Source: Halobellus captivus (GTDB lineage Archaea; Halobacteriota; Halobacteria; Halobacteriales; Haloferacaceae). From it: a stretch of DNA of 64,000 nucleotides. Below, one piece after another: positions 44,259 to 53,813 of this stretch (the stretch's first letter is position 1; each line of letters opens with the position of its first letter). The translations under genes and the position numbers were made by a program. The notes under the pieces are model-generated. The model saw only the letters and a program-made list of their open reading frames with translations. It did not search any database and was not told the DNA's origin. The DNA lies in NCBI RefSeq assembly GCF_003697845.1, contig NZ_RDQE01000012.1, positions 53,511 to 117,510 of the forward strand, in the 5' to 3' direction.

Positions 44259-45590
44259 TCAGCCGCCCTCGTCGGTCGCGTTCTCGTCCGCGACGTCGTC
44301 CGTCACCCGTGGCGTCTCGAGGGGAGCGATGTCGTCGATGACGGCGACCCGCGGTTCGTCAACGACGGTGATCCGATACGGCTCGGCCGGCGATAGCGTT
44401 CGAACCACGCCGTCCTCGTCGGTGCTTCCGATGGTCTCGCTCGGAGTGCCGCCGGCGCTCTTCGTCACCGTGATCCCCTCGAGCGGGTCGCCGGTGGCCG
44501 CATCGAGAACGGTGACGGTGACCGGTCCGCCGGGATACGTTCGGTTAACGGTGACGTTGAATCCGTCCTCCGCCGTCGAGACGGACTCCGCGTCGGGGAA
44601 CGTCGAGAGCGCCATCCGCTGGTGTTCGAGGAACACCCGCTCGGTTCCGCCGCTGACGAACGTCCGAAGGGTTCCGAAGTCGTGATCGACGGTGATCCGC
44701 TGGACCGCTCCCGCACCGAGCGCGTTCGCCTCGCGAAGGTCGGTCGTCTCCGGATAGCTCGCGATCGTCGCGTTTATCGCGGTCTCGCTCTCGAGGTCGT
44801 CACCGCCGCGATCCCACCGGTCGCGTCGGAACGACTCCCGGACGTACTGACCGTCGACGATCGTCGCGAGGACCAGGGCGTCCCGACTCGATTGGACGTG
44901 GATCTCCGTGCCCGTCCGGTCGCCGCGGACCGTCTCGAGTGCGATCCGTCGGACGGGTCCCTCGTACACCTGGAGTTGGACCTGGAGCGTACTGACGCGG
45001 TCCGGCGTGCTGAACCCGTCCGTCTCCTCGGCGAGCTCGGAGAGCGTGTCGAGCCGCCGGTCGTACTCGCGTGCGAGTGCCGCGGTCCGGACCAGCTCGT
45101 CGAGGAGTTCGCGGTCGGTCAGTTCCCCCGAGGCGTGTGCGTTCATCGCGGCCGTCTGTCGGCTGTCGAGGCTCACCTCGTCCTGTTCCACCTCGTTTAT
45201 CGCGGCGAGGATCCGCCGTTGTCGTTCGGCGTTGGTCTCGGCGGATTCGATGCGCTGTACCGCGGTCTCCGTCCGGAGGGCGGCGTCCGAGTCGCCGACC
45301 GCGAGCCCGAGGGAGGTGCCGAGGTTGACCCCCCGGCGATGGCTCCCGAGCCGCGGCTCGACGCCGGGCGGCGTCGACAACACGCGGAACGTGAGGTTCT
45401 CGCCGTGTGTGGAGGCCGATTCCGTTCCCGGATCGATCGATCCCGCGAGTGGTTCCGTGGAGGGTACAGGCTCGGAGACGGTCGACGACGAGGGGGACCG
45501 GACGTCGGCCGTCGCACCCGTGGGCCCCGTTCCCGCGGCGACCGACGAGACGAGGAGGAGGACGGCGACGAAGACCGAGAGGGCTCTCAT
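44259..45590 (-). CDS. Secreted or surface protein, uncharacterised haloarchaeal family
   Basis: The 443-residue protein has a signal peptide (MRALSVFVAVLLLVSSVAAG), a helical middle part rich in Glu, Arg and Ala (about 100-200, possibly coiled coil) and a beta-rich C-terminal half. Near the end an Ig-like unit (YPGGPVTVTVLDAATGDPLEG) resembles carboxypeptidase-regulatory domains. No C-terminal anchor is seen. ATG 45590 starts the signal peptide. It is divergent from the membrane winged-helix gene at 45838, with 247 bases between, so the two may share control. Confidence 0.7.
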   Translation of the reverse strand: MRALSVFVAVLLLVSSVAAGTGPTGATADVRSPSSSTVSEPVPSTEPLAGSIDPGTESASTHGENLTFRVLSTPPGVEPRLGSHRRGVNLGTSLGLAVGDSDAALRTETAVQRIESAETNAERQRRILAAINEVEQDEVSLDSRQTAAMNAHASGELTDRELLDELVRTAALAREYDRRLDTLSELAEETDGFSTPDRVSTLQVQLQVYEGPVRRIALETVRGDRTGTEIHVQSSRDALVLATIVDGQYVRESFRRDRWDRGGDDLESETAINATIASYPETTDLREANALGAGAVQRITVDHDFGTLRTFVSGGTERVFLEHQRMALSTFPDAESVSTAEDGFNVTVNRTYPGGPVTVTVLDAATGDPLEGITVTKSAGGTPSETIGSTDEDGVVRTLSPAEPYRITVVDEPRVAVIDDIAPLETPRVTDDVADENATDEGG

Positions 45591-45837
45591 CGTCGCTCGC
45601 TTCTCCGGCAAGGGTCAAAAACCCACCTCAACTCGGCGGCGAGGATCGCCGTCGTCGAGACGGGTCGATCGCCAGCGTTGATGCGGGTCCGTCGTCGCCG
45701 TCGAGACGAATACGTCGTCAGCGTTGACGCGGCATCTACCGCCGCAGACGTGGAGGTCGCCGCGATCCGGGGTTTCACGGTCGGAGAACTGGAGTATAGA
45801 AAGCGTTTTGCCCGGGGCCCGAGTGCCACAGAGATAC

Positions 45838-47160
45838 ATGCGGAACCCCGCGATTCGCGTTCTCCTCGTCGCGTTCCTCGCCGTTGCCCTCGTGGCCGGA
45901 ACGGGACTCGCCGGCGCGGAGACCGCTCCCTCCACCCACTCGTCATCGCCGGACTCGATACGTTCGGGTTCGATAGGAACGGGCGCGTCCCCCCAGGTCG
46001 ACGGGGCGGCCGCCCCGACGGGAGAGACGCGAATACGGATCGACTTAGGGTCGAACCGGGACGCACGATGGGAGGTGGTCGTGCGATACGAGTTCGCCGA
46101 TCCGAACCGGACCGACTCGTTCGAGACCGTCGGGGAACGGTTCGTCGCCGGAGAGGTGGGACCGTCGCCGGAGCTGTTCGAGCGGTTCGCCGACGAGGCG
46201 AGTCGAAGCGCCGGGCGCGAGATGTCGGTGGAGAGCGTCGAACGCGAGTTCGTCGTCATCGACGACCCCGAGGCGGAGAACGGAACCGAGGACGGCGTCG
46301 ACGTGGACGGAACGGACGAGGACGTCGAGTCCGGGGACGTCGCCGCGGTCGGAGAGCTACGGTTGACCTTCGTCTGGACCGACTTCCTCGCGGAGGACGG
46401 CGAGGACCTGGTGTTGGGTGACGCGCTGACGACCGCGAACAACGAGACCTGGCTCCGGTCGCTGGAGTCCGACCAGACGATCGAGGTGACCACGCCGGAC
46501 GGCTACTCCGTCTCGGGGACGCCGGGGGCGAGCGTGACGCTCCGGGACAACGCCGTGGTCATCGAGGGGCCACGGGTGTTCGGCGACGACGACCGCGTGG
46601 CGGTCGTGTATTCGCCGACGTCGACGCCCCCGCCGACCGATCAGGCGCCACCGTGGACGCTGTTGGCCGGCGCGATCGTACTCGCCGCCGTCGTCATCGC
46701 CGGGGGGCTCGTCGGGTACCGACGATACGGCTCCGACGGCGAAGCGGCCCAGACCGACGGGTCGGACGGATCCGGGCCGGGGACGGAGGTCGGGAGCGCG
46801 GCGGTCGGCGCGACCGGGGGCGCCGGCGACGAACGTGACGACGATGACGACCTCGACGGAGCGGACGACGAGCCGGAGGAGGACCTCTCGCTGCTCTCCG
46901 ACGAGGAGCGCGTCGAGCGGCTGCTCGACCGGAACGGCGGACGGATGCGCCAGGCGGACATCGTCGCCGAGACCGGGTGGTCGGACGCGAAGGTGTCCCA
47001 GTTGCTCTCGGCGATGGCGGGCGAGGGACGGATCGAGAAGCTCCGGCTCGGCCGGGAGAACCTGATCTCGTTGCCCGACGACGAGGCGTCCGACTCGGGC
47101 GGCACGGACCGCTCCTCGAGTGACGACGGCGGAGACGGCGGCGGCGTCGGCGGGACCTGA
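45838..47160 (+). CDS. Membrane-anchored winged-helix regulator with extracellular domain
   Basis: The 440-residue protein has a signal peptide (about 1-25), an extracellular beta-rich domain (about 55-260) and one transmembrane helix (about 270-291, LLAGAIVLAAVVIAGGLVGY). An acidic linker and a cytoplasmic winged helix follow (about 355-415; LLDRNGGRMRQADIVAETGW then SDAKVSQLLSAMAGEGRIEK). This is the one-component membrane regulator layout common in haloarchaea: an outside signal could be passed directly to DNA. Targets are unknown; the divergent surface-protein gene is a candidate. A TATA-like stretch (ggagtatagaaag, about 45790-45802) lies upstream of ATG 45838. Confidence 0.83.
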   Translation: MRNPAIRVLLVAFLAVALVAGTGLAGAETAPSTHSSSPDSIRSGSIGTGASPQVDGAAAPTGETRIRIDLGSNRDARWEVVVRYEFADPNRTDSFETVGERFVAGEVGPSPELFERFADEASRSAGREMSVESVEREFVVIDDPEAENGTEDGVDVDGTDEDVESGDVAAVGELRLTFVWTDFLAEDGEDLVLGDALTTANNETWLRSLESDQTIEVTTPDGYSVSGTPGASVTLRDNAVVIEGPRVFGDDDRVAVVYSPTSTPPPTDQAPPWTLLAGAIVLAAVVIAGGLVGYRRYGSDGEAAQTDGSDGSGPGTEVGSAAVGATGGAGDERDDDDDLDGADDEPEEDLSLLSDEERVERLLDRNGGRMRQADIVAETGWSDAKVSQLLSAMAGEGRIEKLRLGRENLISLPDDEASDSGGTDRSSSDDGGDGGGVGGT

Positions 47161-47176
47161 TCCGGCGTGACGTGAC

Positions 47177-47280
47177 GACGCTTCGACCCCGGGGGTCCGG
47201 AGATGCTTCGGCCCCGGAGGATCCGGAGATGCTTCGGCCCCGGAGGATCCGGAGATGCTTCGACTCCGGGAGCCGAGGGT
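47177..47280. repeat. 26-bp tandem repeat, about four units
   Basis: Units of 26 bases (atgcttcggccccggaggat + ccggag) start at about 47177, 47203, 47229 and 47255, with changes in the outer copies. They fill the spacer between the regulator gene and the zinc-ribbon gene. Confidence 0.88.
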
Positions 47281-47309
47281 TCAAACGGGGGGACGGCGAA
47301 CGCGCGGAC

Positions 47310-47840
47310 ATGTACGCGGTCGTCGGCTGTAACCGGTGCGGGAACCTCTGGCTCGTGCGCGACCCGCGAGCGAGCGAGACGGCCCGCTGTTCGCGATGTG
47401 AAACGACCCACCGAACCGCGAAGCTCAAACGCCTCTTCGAGTCCGAGGACCGCGAGGCGGCCCGCGAGGCGCGCGCGGCCCTGCTCGCGAAGAAGCGGGA
47501 CGAAAGCGCCGCCTTCGCGGACGTCGACCACGTCGCGGAGCTCGAACGCGCCGTCGAGGACGCGGGCGTGGACGACCGGGAGTACCTCGAGGCGTCGGGT
47601 CTCGACGCCGACGCGGTGTTCGACGCCGGCGAGCGAGCCGGAGGAAACGCCGGCTCGACGCGCTCGCGGAAGGAGGTCGTCCGGGACGCGGTAAGCGAGG
47701 CGACGGAACCGACCGAGGAGCACATCGTCGCGTACGCGACCGACCACGGCGTCCCCGCCGACGCCGCGCGCGACCTCCTGGAGAGGCTGACCCGTCGCGG
47801 GGAGCTGTCGGAGTCCCGCGGACGATATCGAACGCTCTGA
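47310..47840 (+). CDS. Zinc-ribbon plus winged-helix protein
   Basis: The 176-residue protein starts with a zinc ribbon (CNRCGNLW at 7-14 and CSRCETTH at about 27-34). A Lys/Arg/Glu-rich helical middle follows, then a C-terminal winged helix (about 125-174, EEHIVAYATDHGVPADAARDL). I recall this architecture as an uncharacterised haloarchaeal family; the two domains suggest a nucleic-acid-binding role. ATG 47310 begins MYAVVGCNRCGN. Confidence 0.78.
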   Translation: MYAVVGCNRCGNLWLVRDPRASETARCSRCETTHRTAKLKRLFESEDREAAREARAALLAKKRDESAAFADVDHVAELERAVEDAGVDDREYLEASGLDADAVFDAGERAGGNAGSTRSRKEVVRDAVSEATEPTEEHIVAYATDHGVPADAARDLLERLTRRGELSESRGRYRTL

Positions 47841-47935
47841 GCTCGGATCGGGGCACGGCTTCGGACCCGCTCGCGGACGTCGCTGAGGCGTTTCGGTCGG
47901 ACAAAGCACTTAGTCCCGGGCCCGGATCGCGGCGT

Positions 47936-48955
47936 ATGGACACCAGAACTACCCTCCTGGCGGTCGCCGCCGCGGTCGTGCTCGCGGGCGCGGTGGGGAT
48001 CGTCGCCGTTCCCGACGCCGTCGACGACCCGCGAGCGGAGACGGACCGGCCCGGACAGATCGAACTCGCGGACGTCGTCGTCGCGCCCGGCGAGATCCGC
48101 GGGGAGACGGCGACGCTCGACCTCCTCGTGGACCTCCGACACCGCGGGTCGACCGTCGAGAACGTCACGGTGCGTCACCGCGCGATCGACGCGGACTCCG
48201 GGCTCCTCGTCGACGAGACGGTCGTCGACGTCGGCGACGTCGACCGCGACGGGGAGACGACCGTGAACGGCAGCCTCGACGTGGAACGCGAGGGCGGCTA
48301 CCGCCTCGAGACGGTCGTCTACGCGAACGGGGAGCGGCGAAGCGAACGCACCACGCGGATCGCCGGCGTCTCGGCGCTCACTCCGTCGTATGCGGACTCC
48401 GCGGTCGGGTTCGCCGACGGGAACGTCTGGCCGACCGTCGCCGTGAGCGTGGCCGAGACGACGGAGGAGACGGCGACGCTGTCGGTCTCCGTGTCGGTCA
48501 CGAACCGCGGCGACGACGCCTCGGAGGAGATCGACCTCCGGCTGCTGCTCCGGCAGGCCGACTCCAACGTGATCGCCGACGAGGCGACCGAGACGGTCGG
48601 CTCGGTGCGTCCGGGACGCACCGATACCGTGACGACGACGCTCGAGGCCCCGGACGGGTACAACTACTACGTCGACGCCGCGCTCTTCGACGACGACGTG
48701 CTGATCGACGAGACCCAGGGCGTGGCCAACCTCGATCCGCAGGAGCGGATCACCGCGAACGAGACGGTTCGGGACGTCTCCTTCGAGATCGAGGACTTCA
48801 ACCAGGACGGCGGGGACGACGCGCTCGAGGACGAACGCGGGGACGACGCGTCCGACCGGAACCGCGGGACCGACGACTCGACGCCCGGATTCGGGCCCCT
48901 CGTCGCGCTCGCCGGGCTCCTCGCCGCGGCGCTTCTCGCACGGAGGGCGTCATGA
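47936..48955 (+). CDS. PGF-CTERM surface protein
   Basis: The 339-residue protein has an N-terminal signal segment (about 1-25), two CARDB/fibronectin-like beta domains (about 40-150 and 165-275), an acidic linker and a C-terminal PGF-CTERM signal (STPGFGPLVALAGLLAAALL, then ARRAS). It is therefore a probable archaeosortase A substrate that ends lipid-anchored at the cell surface. Its stop overlaps the start of the next gene by four bases (ATGA). A TATA-like cacttagtc lies about 25 bases before ATG 47936. Confidence 0.87.
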   Translation: MDTRTTLLAVAAAVVLAGAVGIVAVPDAVDDPRAETDRPGQIELADVVVAPGEIRGETATLDLLVDLRHRGSTVENVTVRHRAIDADSGLLVDETVVDVGDVDRDGETTVNGSLDVEREGGYRLETVVYANGERRSERTTRIAGVSALTPSYADSAVGFADGNVWPTVAVSVAETTEETATLSVSVSVTNRGDDASEEIDLRLLLRQADSNVIADEATETVGSVRPGRTDTVTTTLEAPDGYNYYVDAALFDDDVLIDETQGVANLDPQERITANETVRDVSFEIEDFNQDGGDDALEDERGDDASDRNRGTDDSTPGFGPLVALAGLLAAALLARRAS

Positions 48956-49527
48956 GCGACGATCCCGCCGAGCGGCCGGCGGACGCCGAGACGGACCGCG
49001 ACCGAACGACCGACCCACTCAACACCGACGCCATGACCGACACCCTCGACGAAACGGAGACCGCCTCGACGACGACCGTCCAGACGACCGCTTCGCGGAT
49101 CGACCCCGCTCCCGCGACGGACGGGGGAACCGCGTCGGACGATCGTACCCGGGAGGACGATCCCGAGACGTCCGAGGAGGGCGGATCGCGGCTCTCCCGG
49201 CTCTCCTCGAACGACCTCCGCGGGCTGCTCGACCGGATCGGGCTCGCCGCGTTGGTGTTGCTCGCGCTGATCGCGGGCTGGAGCTTCTACAGCCAGACGG
49301 GGCGGGCGATCCGGACGTGGCTCGATCCCGCCTACCAGCCGATCGCGCTCGCGGCGTTCAACCTCGCGGTGCTGTTCGTCGCGCTCGCCGGCGTGGCCCA
49401 CCAGCTCTACCGGATCCGCGTCGGCGACGGGGAACGGGTCGAACCTCGAGATGATCCCGAGCCGTCCCGGGAAGGAGACCTCGAGCCGTCCCGAGCCGAG
49501 GAGTCACGGACGTCAGAGGACCGCTAG
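48952..49527 (+). CDS. Two-helix membrane protein coupled to the PGF-CTERM gene
   Basis: The 191-residue protein has about 90 polar, acidic residues, then two transmembrane helices (about 94-116 and 128-150) and a charged tail containing a short repeated unit (EPSREGDLEPSRAE). The four-base overlap with the PGF-CTERM gene means they are translated together and may work together at the membrane. I do not recognise a family. Confidence 0.7.
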   Translation: MSDDPAERPADAETDRDRTTDPLNTDAMTDTLDETETASTTTVQTTASRIDPAPATDGGTASDDRTREDDPETSEEGGSRLSRLSSNDLRGLLDRIGLAALVLLALIAGWSFYSQTGRAIRTWLDPAYQPIALAAFNLAVLFVALAGVAHQLYRIRVGDGERVEPRDDPEPSREGDLEPSRAEESRTSEDR

Positions 49528-49535
49528 CGACGGGG

Positions 49536-49892
49536 CTACTCCTCGGGGAGGTCCTCGGTGCTGGCGGGGATCCGTTCGACCTGGCCCGCGAGGGTCGCGG
49601 CGTCGGCGGCGACGGTCGACGCGTCGACGCCGGCCTCGTCGGCGACCAGTTGGACGTGCGCCGCGAGCAACGCGAGCGCGCGCAACCCCTCGGACTCCGG
49701 ATCGTCGGCGGTTCGCTGGGCGAACGTGGTGTCCACCTCGCCGTCGCGGACGACGCCGACGTGGACCGCCTCGATCCCGTCGTCGTCGAGGAGATCGCGA
49801 GCGCGCTCGAGTTCGGTCGCGAGCTCGTCGTCGTCCGGGTTGCTGTCGCCGTCGTGTCCGTCGTCGTCCGCCGACCGCTGGTCGTCACTCAT
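49536..49892 (-). CDS. Uncharacterised acidic protein downstream of the Rieske gene
   Basis: The 118-residue protein has an Asp-rich N-terminus (about 1-25), then a compact alpha/beta part (EAVHVGVVRDGEVDTTFAQR and LALLAAHVQLVADEAGVD). It lies 44 bases after the Rieske gene on the same strand, so co-transcription is likely. Function unknown. Confidence 0.65.
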   Translation of the reverse strand: MSDDQRSADDDGHDGDSNPDDDELATELERARDLLDDDGIEAVHVGVVRDGEVDTTFAQRTADDPESEGLRALALLAAHVQLVADEAGVDASTVAADAATLAGQVERIPASTEDLPEE

Positions 49893-49936
49893 GGGTACAG
49901 TTCGGACGAACGAGGGAAAAACGCCGCGCTACGCGA

Positions 49937-50770
49937 TCAGTCCGGACGAGGACGCGCGACGAAGAGCGCCTGTTCGAGCGTGAACGGGTCGTACCCGGAC
50001 TGGTGACAGACGCAGTAGGTCCCGTCGCCGACGCCGTACCGGGAGGACTCCTCGAGCTGCTTGTAGCCGGGGATACAACAGAAGTGCGTACAGACGTTGA
50101 GGTACGCCATGAACCCCTGGTCGGTCGACGCCTCGATCCACTCGTCCTCCTGGGCGGCCTCCTCGATCCGCGTCGAGCGGATCACGGTCGCGTTCAGCGT
50201 CGAGTCGGCGTCCTCGGAGCGCCACGTGACGGCCGCGGGCTTCCCGACGCCGTCCGCACCGACGCCGTTGCCCCAGGAGTCGTAGTCGCCGAAGTCGTCG
50301 ACGTGGATCCGGTCGCCCGAGTCGTAGGTGTCGTCCTGCCAGTCGTACTGGCCCGTCTCCGCCCGGAAGAGGTTGTCCGACTCGAAGTTCGGCGCGACGT
50401 TCTCCTGTGACTCGACGCCGCAGTACTGGAACCACGCGCCGGAGTAGGTGCGCCCGCCGAGTTGCTCCTGGGCGACCTCGACTTCCACCCCGTTCTGCTC
50501 GACGGTCTGGACCTCGGGCCAGACCCCCTCGATGTAGCCGTCGTCGGTGACGCGGACCGGGATCTGTGGGAGGCCCCGCGGGGCCGGGCCGGTCACCTTC
50601 GCGATCGTCATCGCGGTGGTCTGTCCGCCGCCGACGCCGCCGGCCGTCGTCAGGGTGTTCACCGTCACCGACCCCGCCGCGCCGACCCCCGCGAGGGCCG
50701 CGCCCCCGACGACGCCCTTGACGAAGCGCCGCCGCCCGGACTCGGCCGGGTACTTGTCGGACATGCTCAT
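49937..50770 (-). CDS. Rieske [2Fe-2S] protein with Tat signal
   Basis: The 277-residue protein begins with a twin-arginine signal (SGRRRFVKGVVGGAALAGVG), so it is folded inside and then exported or anchored by its N-terminal helix. The two Rieske boxes are present: CTHFCC and CVCHQSGYDP, with two Cys and two His ligands and the usual extra Cys pair. It would serve a quinol-oxidising cytochrome bc-type complex, but no cytochrome b gene is nearby. The large insert between the signal and the boxes is typical for haloarchaea. The start is ATG 50770 or ATG 50764. Confidence 0.88.
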   Translation of the reverse strand: MSMSDKYPAESGRRRFVKGVVGGAALAGVGAAGSVTVNTLTTAGGVGGGQTTAMTIAKVTGPAPRGLPQIPVRVTDDGYIEGVWPEVQTVEQNGVEVEVAQEQLGGRTYSGAWFQYCGVESQENVAPNFESDNLFRAETGQYDWQDDTYDSGDRIHVDDFGDYDSWGNGVGADGVGKPAAVTWRSEDADSTLNATVIRSTRIEEAAQEDEWIEASTDQGFMAYLNVCTHFCCIPGYKQLEESSRYGVGDGTYCVCHQSGYDPFTLEQALFVARPRPD

Positions 50771-50936
50771 ACCGATCGGTTCGGGATGGACCGGTAAAAA
50801 GGGTGACGAACCCGCCGGTCGGTCCGGATCGATGACGGACGGTCGGCCTCACGGACGGTCAGCGTCGCGTCGATCCCCCGCGTCCGGATTCTCCTGAACG
50901 TTCACTCGCACCCGAGGCAAACGTTCGGGGATACGG

Positions 50937-50948
50937 CGGTTTTAACCG
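50937..50948 (+). promoter_or_regulatory. Palindromic TATA box of ppc
   Basis: cggttttaaccg is a perfect palindrome with the TATA-like ttttaa in its middle, about 28 bases before ATG 50972. It could double as a regulator site. Confidence 0.6.
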
Positions 50949-50971
50949 GAACCCGCCGAAGTGTGCGTGGT

Positions 50972-53674
50972 ATGGAGTTGCACAATCGGAGCGTGCGGAC
51001 GGACGTCCGCGAACTCGGCGCGCTGCTCGGGGACGTCCTCGCCGCACAGACCTCGACGGAGGCCTACGAGACGGTCGAGGACCTCCGGACCGCCGCGATC
51101 GAGTACCGCCGAGGCGACGCCTCGAGCCGCGATGTACTCGAGGGGACGATCGACGACCTCTCGGGAGCCCGCGAGGACGTCGTCGCGCGCGCGTTCACGA
51201 CGTACTTCGAGCTGATCAACCTCGCCGAGGAGCGCGAGCGCGTCCGCGCCGTCAGGAACGCGGACGCCGACGGGTCGCTACACGACTCCCTCGAGGCGAC
51301 CGTCTCGGAGCTCTCCGCGGCGGGCGTCGGGGCCGAGGAGCTCGGGGAACTGCTCTCGGACGTGCTCATCGAGCCGACGTTCACCGCCCATCCGACGGAG
51401 GCGCGGCGGGCGACGGTCAAGGCGAAGCTCCGGTCGATCGCGACCCACCTCGAGGAGCTGGACGAACGCGACATGACCGACCGCGAGCGCGACGCCGTCT
51501 GGCGCGACGTCACCGCCGAGGTGACGAGCCTCTGGGGGACGAGACAGGTGCGCCAGCGTCGCCCGGAGCCGGCCGACGAGGCCCGAAACGTCCAGTGGTA
51601 CCTCGAGAACACGCTGTTCGACGTCGTCGGCGACGCCTACGAGGAGTTCGAGGAGATCATCTCGAGCGAGTACGAGGGCGTCGACTGCCCCAAACTCTTC
51701 GAGTTCCGCTCGTGGGCCGGATCCGACCGCGACGGCAACCCGTTCGTCACGCCGGAGGTGACGGCGGAGACGCTCGAACGACAGCGGGAGGTCGCCATCG
51801 AGAAGTACCGCGACCGGTGTAAGCGGCTCTCGGCCGTGTTGAGCCAGGACGGCGAGCGGTACGCGATCGAGGGACCCCTCCGCGAGTCGCTGGCGGCGGA
51901 CGCCGAGCGCTTCCCGACGGTGGTCGAGGAGGCCCGCGAGCGGTACCCCGACGAGCCGTACCGCCAGAAACTGAAGCTGATGCGCGAGCGACTCGACCGC
52001 GTCGACGACGTCCGTCCCGGCGGCTACCCGGGCGGCGAGGCGTTCCTCGACGACCTCGACGTGGTCGCCGAGTCGCTGTCGGTCGACCGCAACGACGTGG
52101 TCCGGACGTCCTTCATCGACCCGCTTCGCCGCCAGGTCGACACGTTCGGGTTCGTCCTCGCGTCGCTCGACCTCCGGGACCACCGCGAGAACCACACCGA
52201 GGCGGTCGCCGAGGCGGTCGCGACGGAGGGCGTGGACTACGACGGGATGGACGAGGCGGCGCGCGCGGAGTTTCTCACCGAGGCGATCCTCCAGGACGAA
52301 CCGGTCGTCGACGCCGACGCCCTCGGCGACGTCTCCGAGACGACCGACCGGGTGTTCCGTCGCTTCCGCGAGCTCGCCGACTGGCAGGCGGAGTACGGCA
52401 CGCAGGCGATAGACACCTACTGCATCTCGATGACCGAGGAGCCGAGCCACGTCCTCGAGGTGCTCTTCCTGGCCGACCAGGTCGGGGTCGTTTCCCTCCC
52501 GGACCACTGCGGACTCGACGTCGTCCCGCTCTTGGAGACCGAGTCCGCGCTCAACGGGGCCGAACGGATCCTCGGGACGCTCTTCGAGAACGAGGCGTAC
52601 GGAACCGCCCTCGAGACCCGCGGCGAGGTCCAGGAGGTAATGTTAGGCTACTCCGACTCCAACAAGGAGAACGGATTCCTCGCGGCCAACTGGGACCTCT
52701 ACAAGAACCAGCGTCGGCTCGCGAGCTTCTGCCGCGAGGAGGACGTCACCCTCCGGCTGTTCCATGGACGGGGAGGCTCCATCTCCCGCGGCGGGGGACC
52801 GATGAACGAGGCGCTTCTCGCGCTGCCGAACGAGACGGTCACCGGCCAGGTGAAGTTCACCGAGCAGGGCGAGGCGATAGCCGAGAAGTACGCCAACCAC
52901 CGGATCGCCGAGCGCGAACTCGAACAGATGCTCGACGCGCAGATCCGCGCCCGCCACGAGGCCAACGCGGAGCCGACCGAGGACGTTCCCGACGAGTGGG
53001 TCGACGCGATGGAGACGATGGCCCCGGCGGCACGAAAGGCCTACCGCGACCTGTTGGACGCCGACGGGTTCGTCTCGTACTTCGGCCAGGCGACGCCCAT
53101 CTCGGTCGTCGAGGACCTCAATCTCGGCTCGCGACCAGCCTCCCGCAGCGGGGAGCGCACCGTCGAGGACCTCCGGGCGATCCCGTGGGTGTTCTCGTGG
53201 ACGCAGACCCGCCTCATCCTCCCCGGCTGGTACGCGCTGGGGTCCGGGATCGACGCCTACCTCGAGGCGGTCGGCGAGGAGGAGGGCCTCGCGACGCTCC
53301 GGGAGATGTACGAGGAATGGCCGTTCTTCCGGACGACCCTCGACAACGCCGCGCTCGCGCTCGCGCGGACGGAACCGGAGATCGCCGCCGAGTACGCCGA
53401 TCTGGCCGACGACGACCTCCGCGAGCGGTTCTTCCCACAACTGATCGAGGAGTACGAACGCGGACGCGAGCTCGTGCTCGCGGTCAGCGGTCGCGACGAC
53501 CTCATCCGGCGCGACTGGCTCGCCGAGAGCCTCGAGCGGCGGAACCCCTACGTCGATCCGCTCAACCTGCTCCAGGCCGACCTGCTCGGGCGAAACGGGC
53601 GAACCGAGGAAGAGGAACGAACTCTCCGGCTCACCGTCAACGGGATCGCCGCCGGGATGAAGAACACCGGGTAG
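50972..53674 (+). CDS. ppc: Phosphoenolpyruvate carboxylase
   Basis: The enzyme makes oxaloacetate from PEP and bicarbonate to refill the citric acid cycle. The 900-residue protein is the bacterial-type form, not the short archaeal PpcA. The catalytic His is in FTAHPTEARR (about 140), and GYSDSNKENG and FHGRGGSISRGGGP form the bicarbonate and PEP sites. The C-terminus ends with the conserved GIAAGMKNTG. ATG 50972 (MELHNRSVRTDVREL) fits the leaderless promoter; an in-frame GTG/ATG three codons before is less likely. Confidence 0.95.
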   Translation: MELHNRSVRTDVRELGALLGDVLAAQTSTEAYETVEDLRTAAIEYRRGDASSRDVLEGTIDDLSGAREDVVARAFTTYFELINLAEERERVRAVRNADADGSLHDSLEATVSELSAAGVGAEELGELLSDVLIEPTFTAHPTEARRATVKAKLRSIATHLEELDERDMTDRERDAVWRDVTAEVTSLWGTRQVRQRRPEPADEARNVQWYLENTLFDVVGDAYEEFEEIISSEYEGVDCPKLFEFRSWAGSDRDGNPFVTPEVTAETLERQREVAIEKYRDRCKRLSAVLSQDGERYAIEGPLRESLAADAERFPTVVEEARERYPDEPYRQKLKLMRERLDRVDDVRPGGYPGGEAFLDDLDVVAESLSVDRNDVVRTSFIDPLRRQVDTFGFVLASLDLRDHRENHTEAVAEAVATEGVDYDGMDEAARAEFLTEAILQDEPVVDADALGDVSETTDRVFRRFRELADWQAEYGTQAIDTYCISMTEEPSHVLEVLFLADQVGVVSLPDHCGLDVVPLLETESALNGAERILGTLFENEAYGTALETRGEVQEVMLGYSDSNKENGFLAANWDLYKNQRRLASFCREEDVTLRLFHGRGGSISRGGGPMNEALLALPNETVTGQVKFTEQGEAIAEKYANHRIAERELEQMLDAQIRARHEANAEPTEDVPDEWVDAMETMAPAARKAYRDLLDADGFVSYFGQATPISVVEDLNLGSRPASRSGERTVEDLRAIPWVFSWTQTRLILPGWYALGSGIDAYLEAVGEEEGLATLREMYEEWPFFRTTLDNAALALARTEPEIAAEYADLADDDLRERFFPQLIEEYERGRELVLAVSGRDDLIRRDWLAESLERRNPYVDPLNLLQADLLGRNGRTEEEERTLRLTVNGIAAGMKNTG

Positions 53675-53813
53675 GATCCGCTCGGGTCGGACGCACCGGA
53701 TCGCCCAGTCTTCATAATGAGACCCACCGAGAATGTCATAGGAGACTCATATACGCGTTCTTCGCTTCCCCGATTCGCTCAGCACAAACGAACGAACGAG
53801 CGATGGCCGGAGC

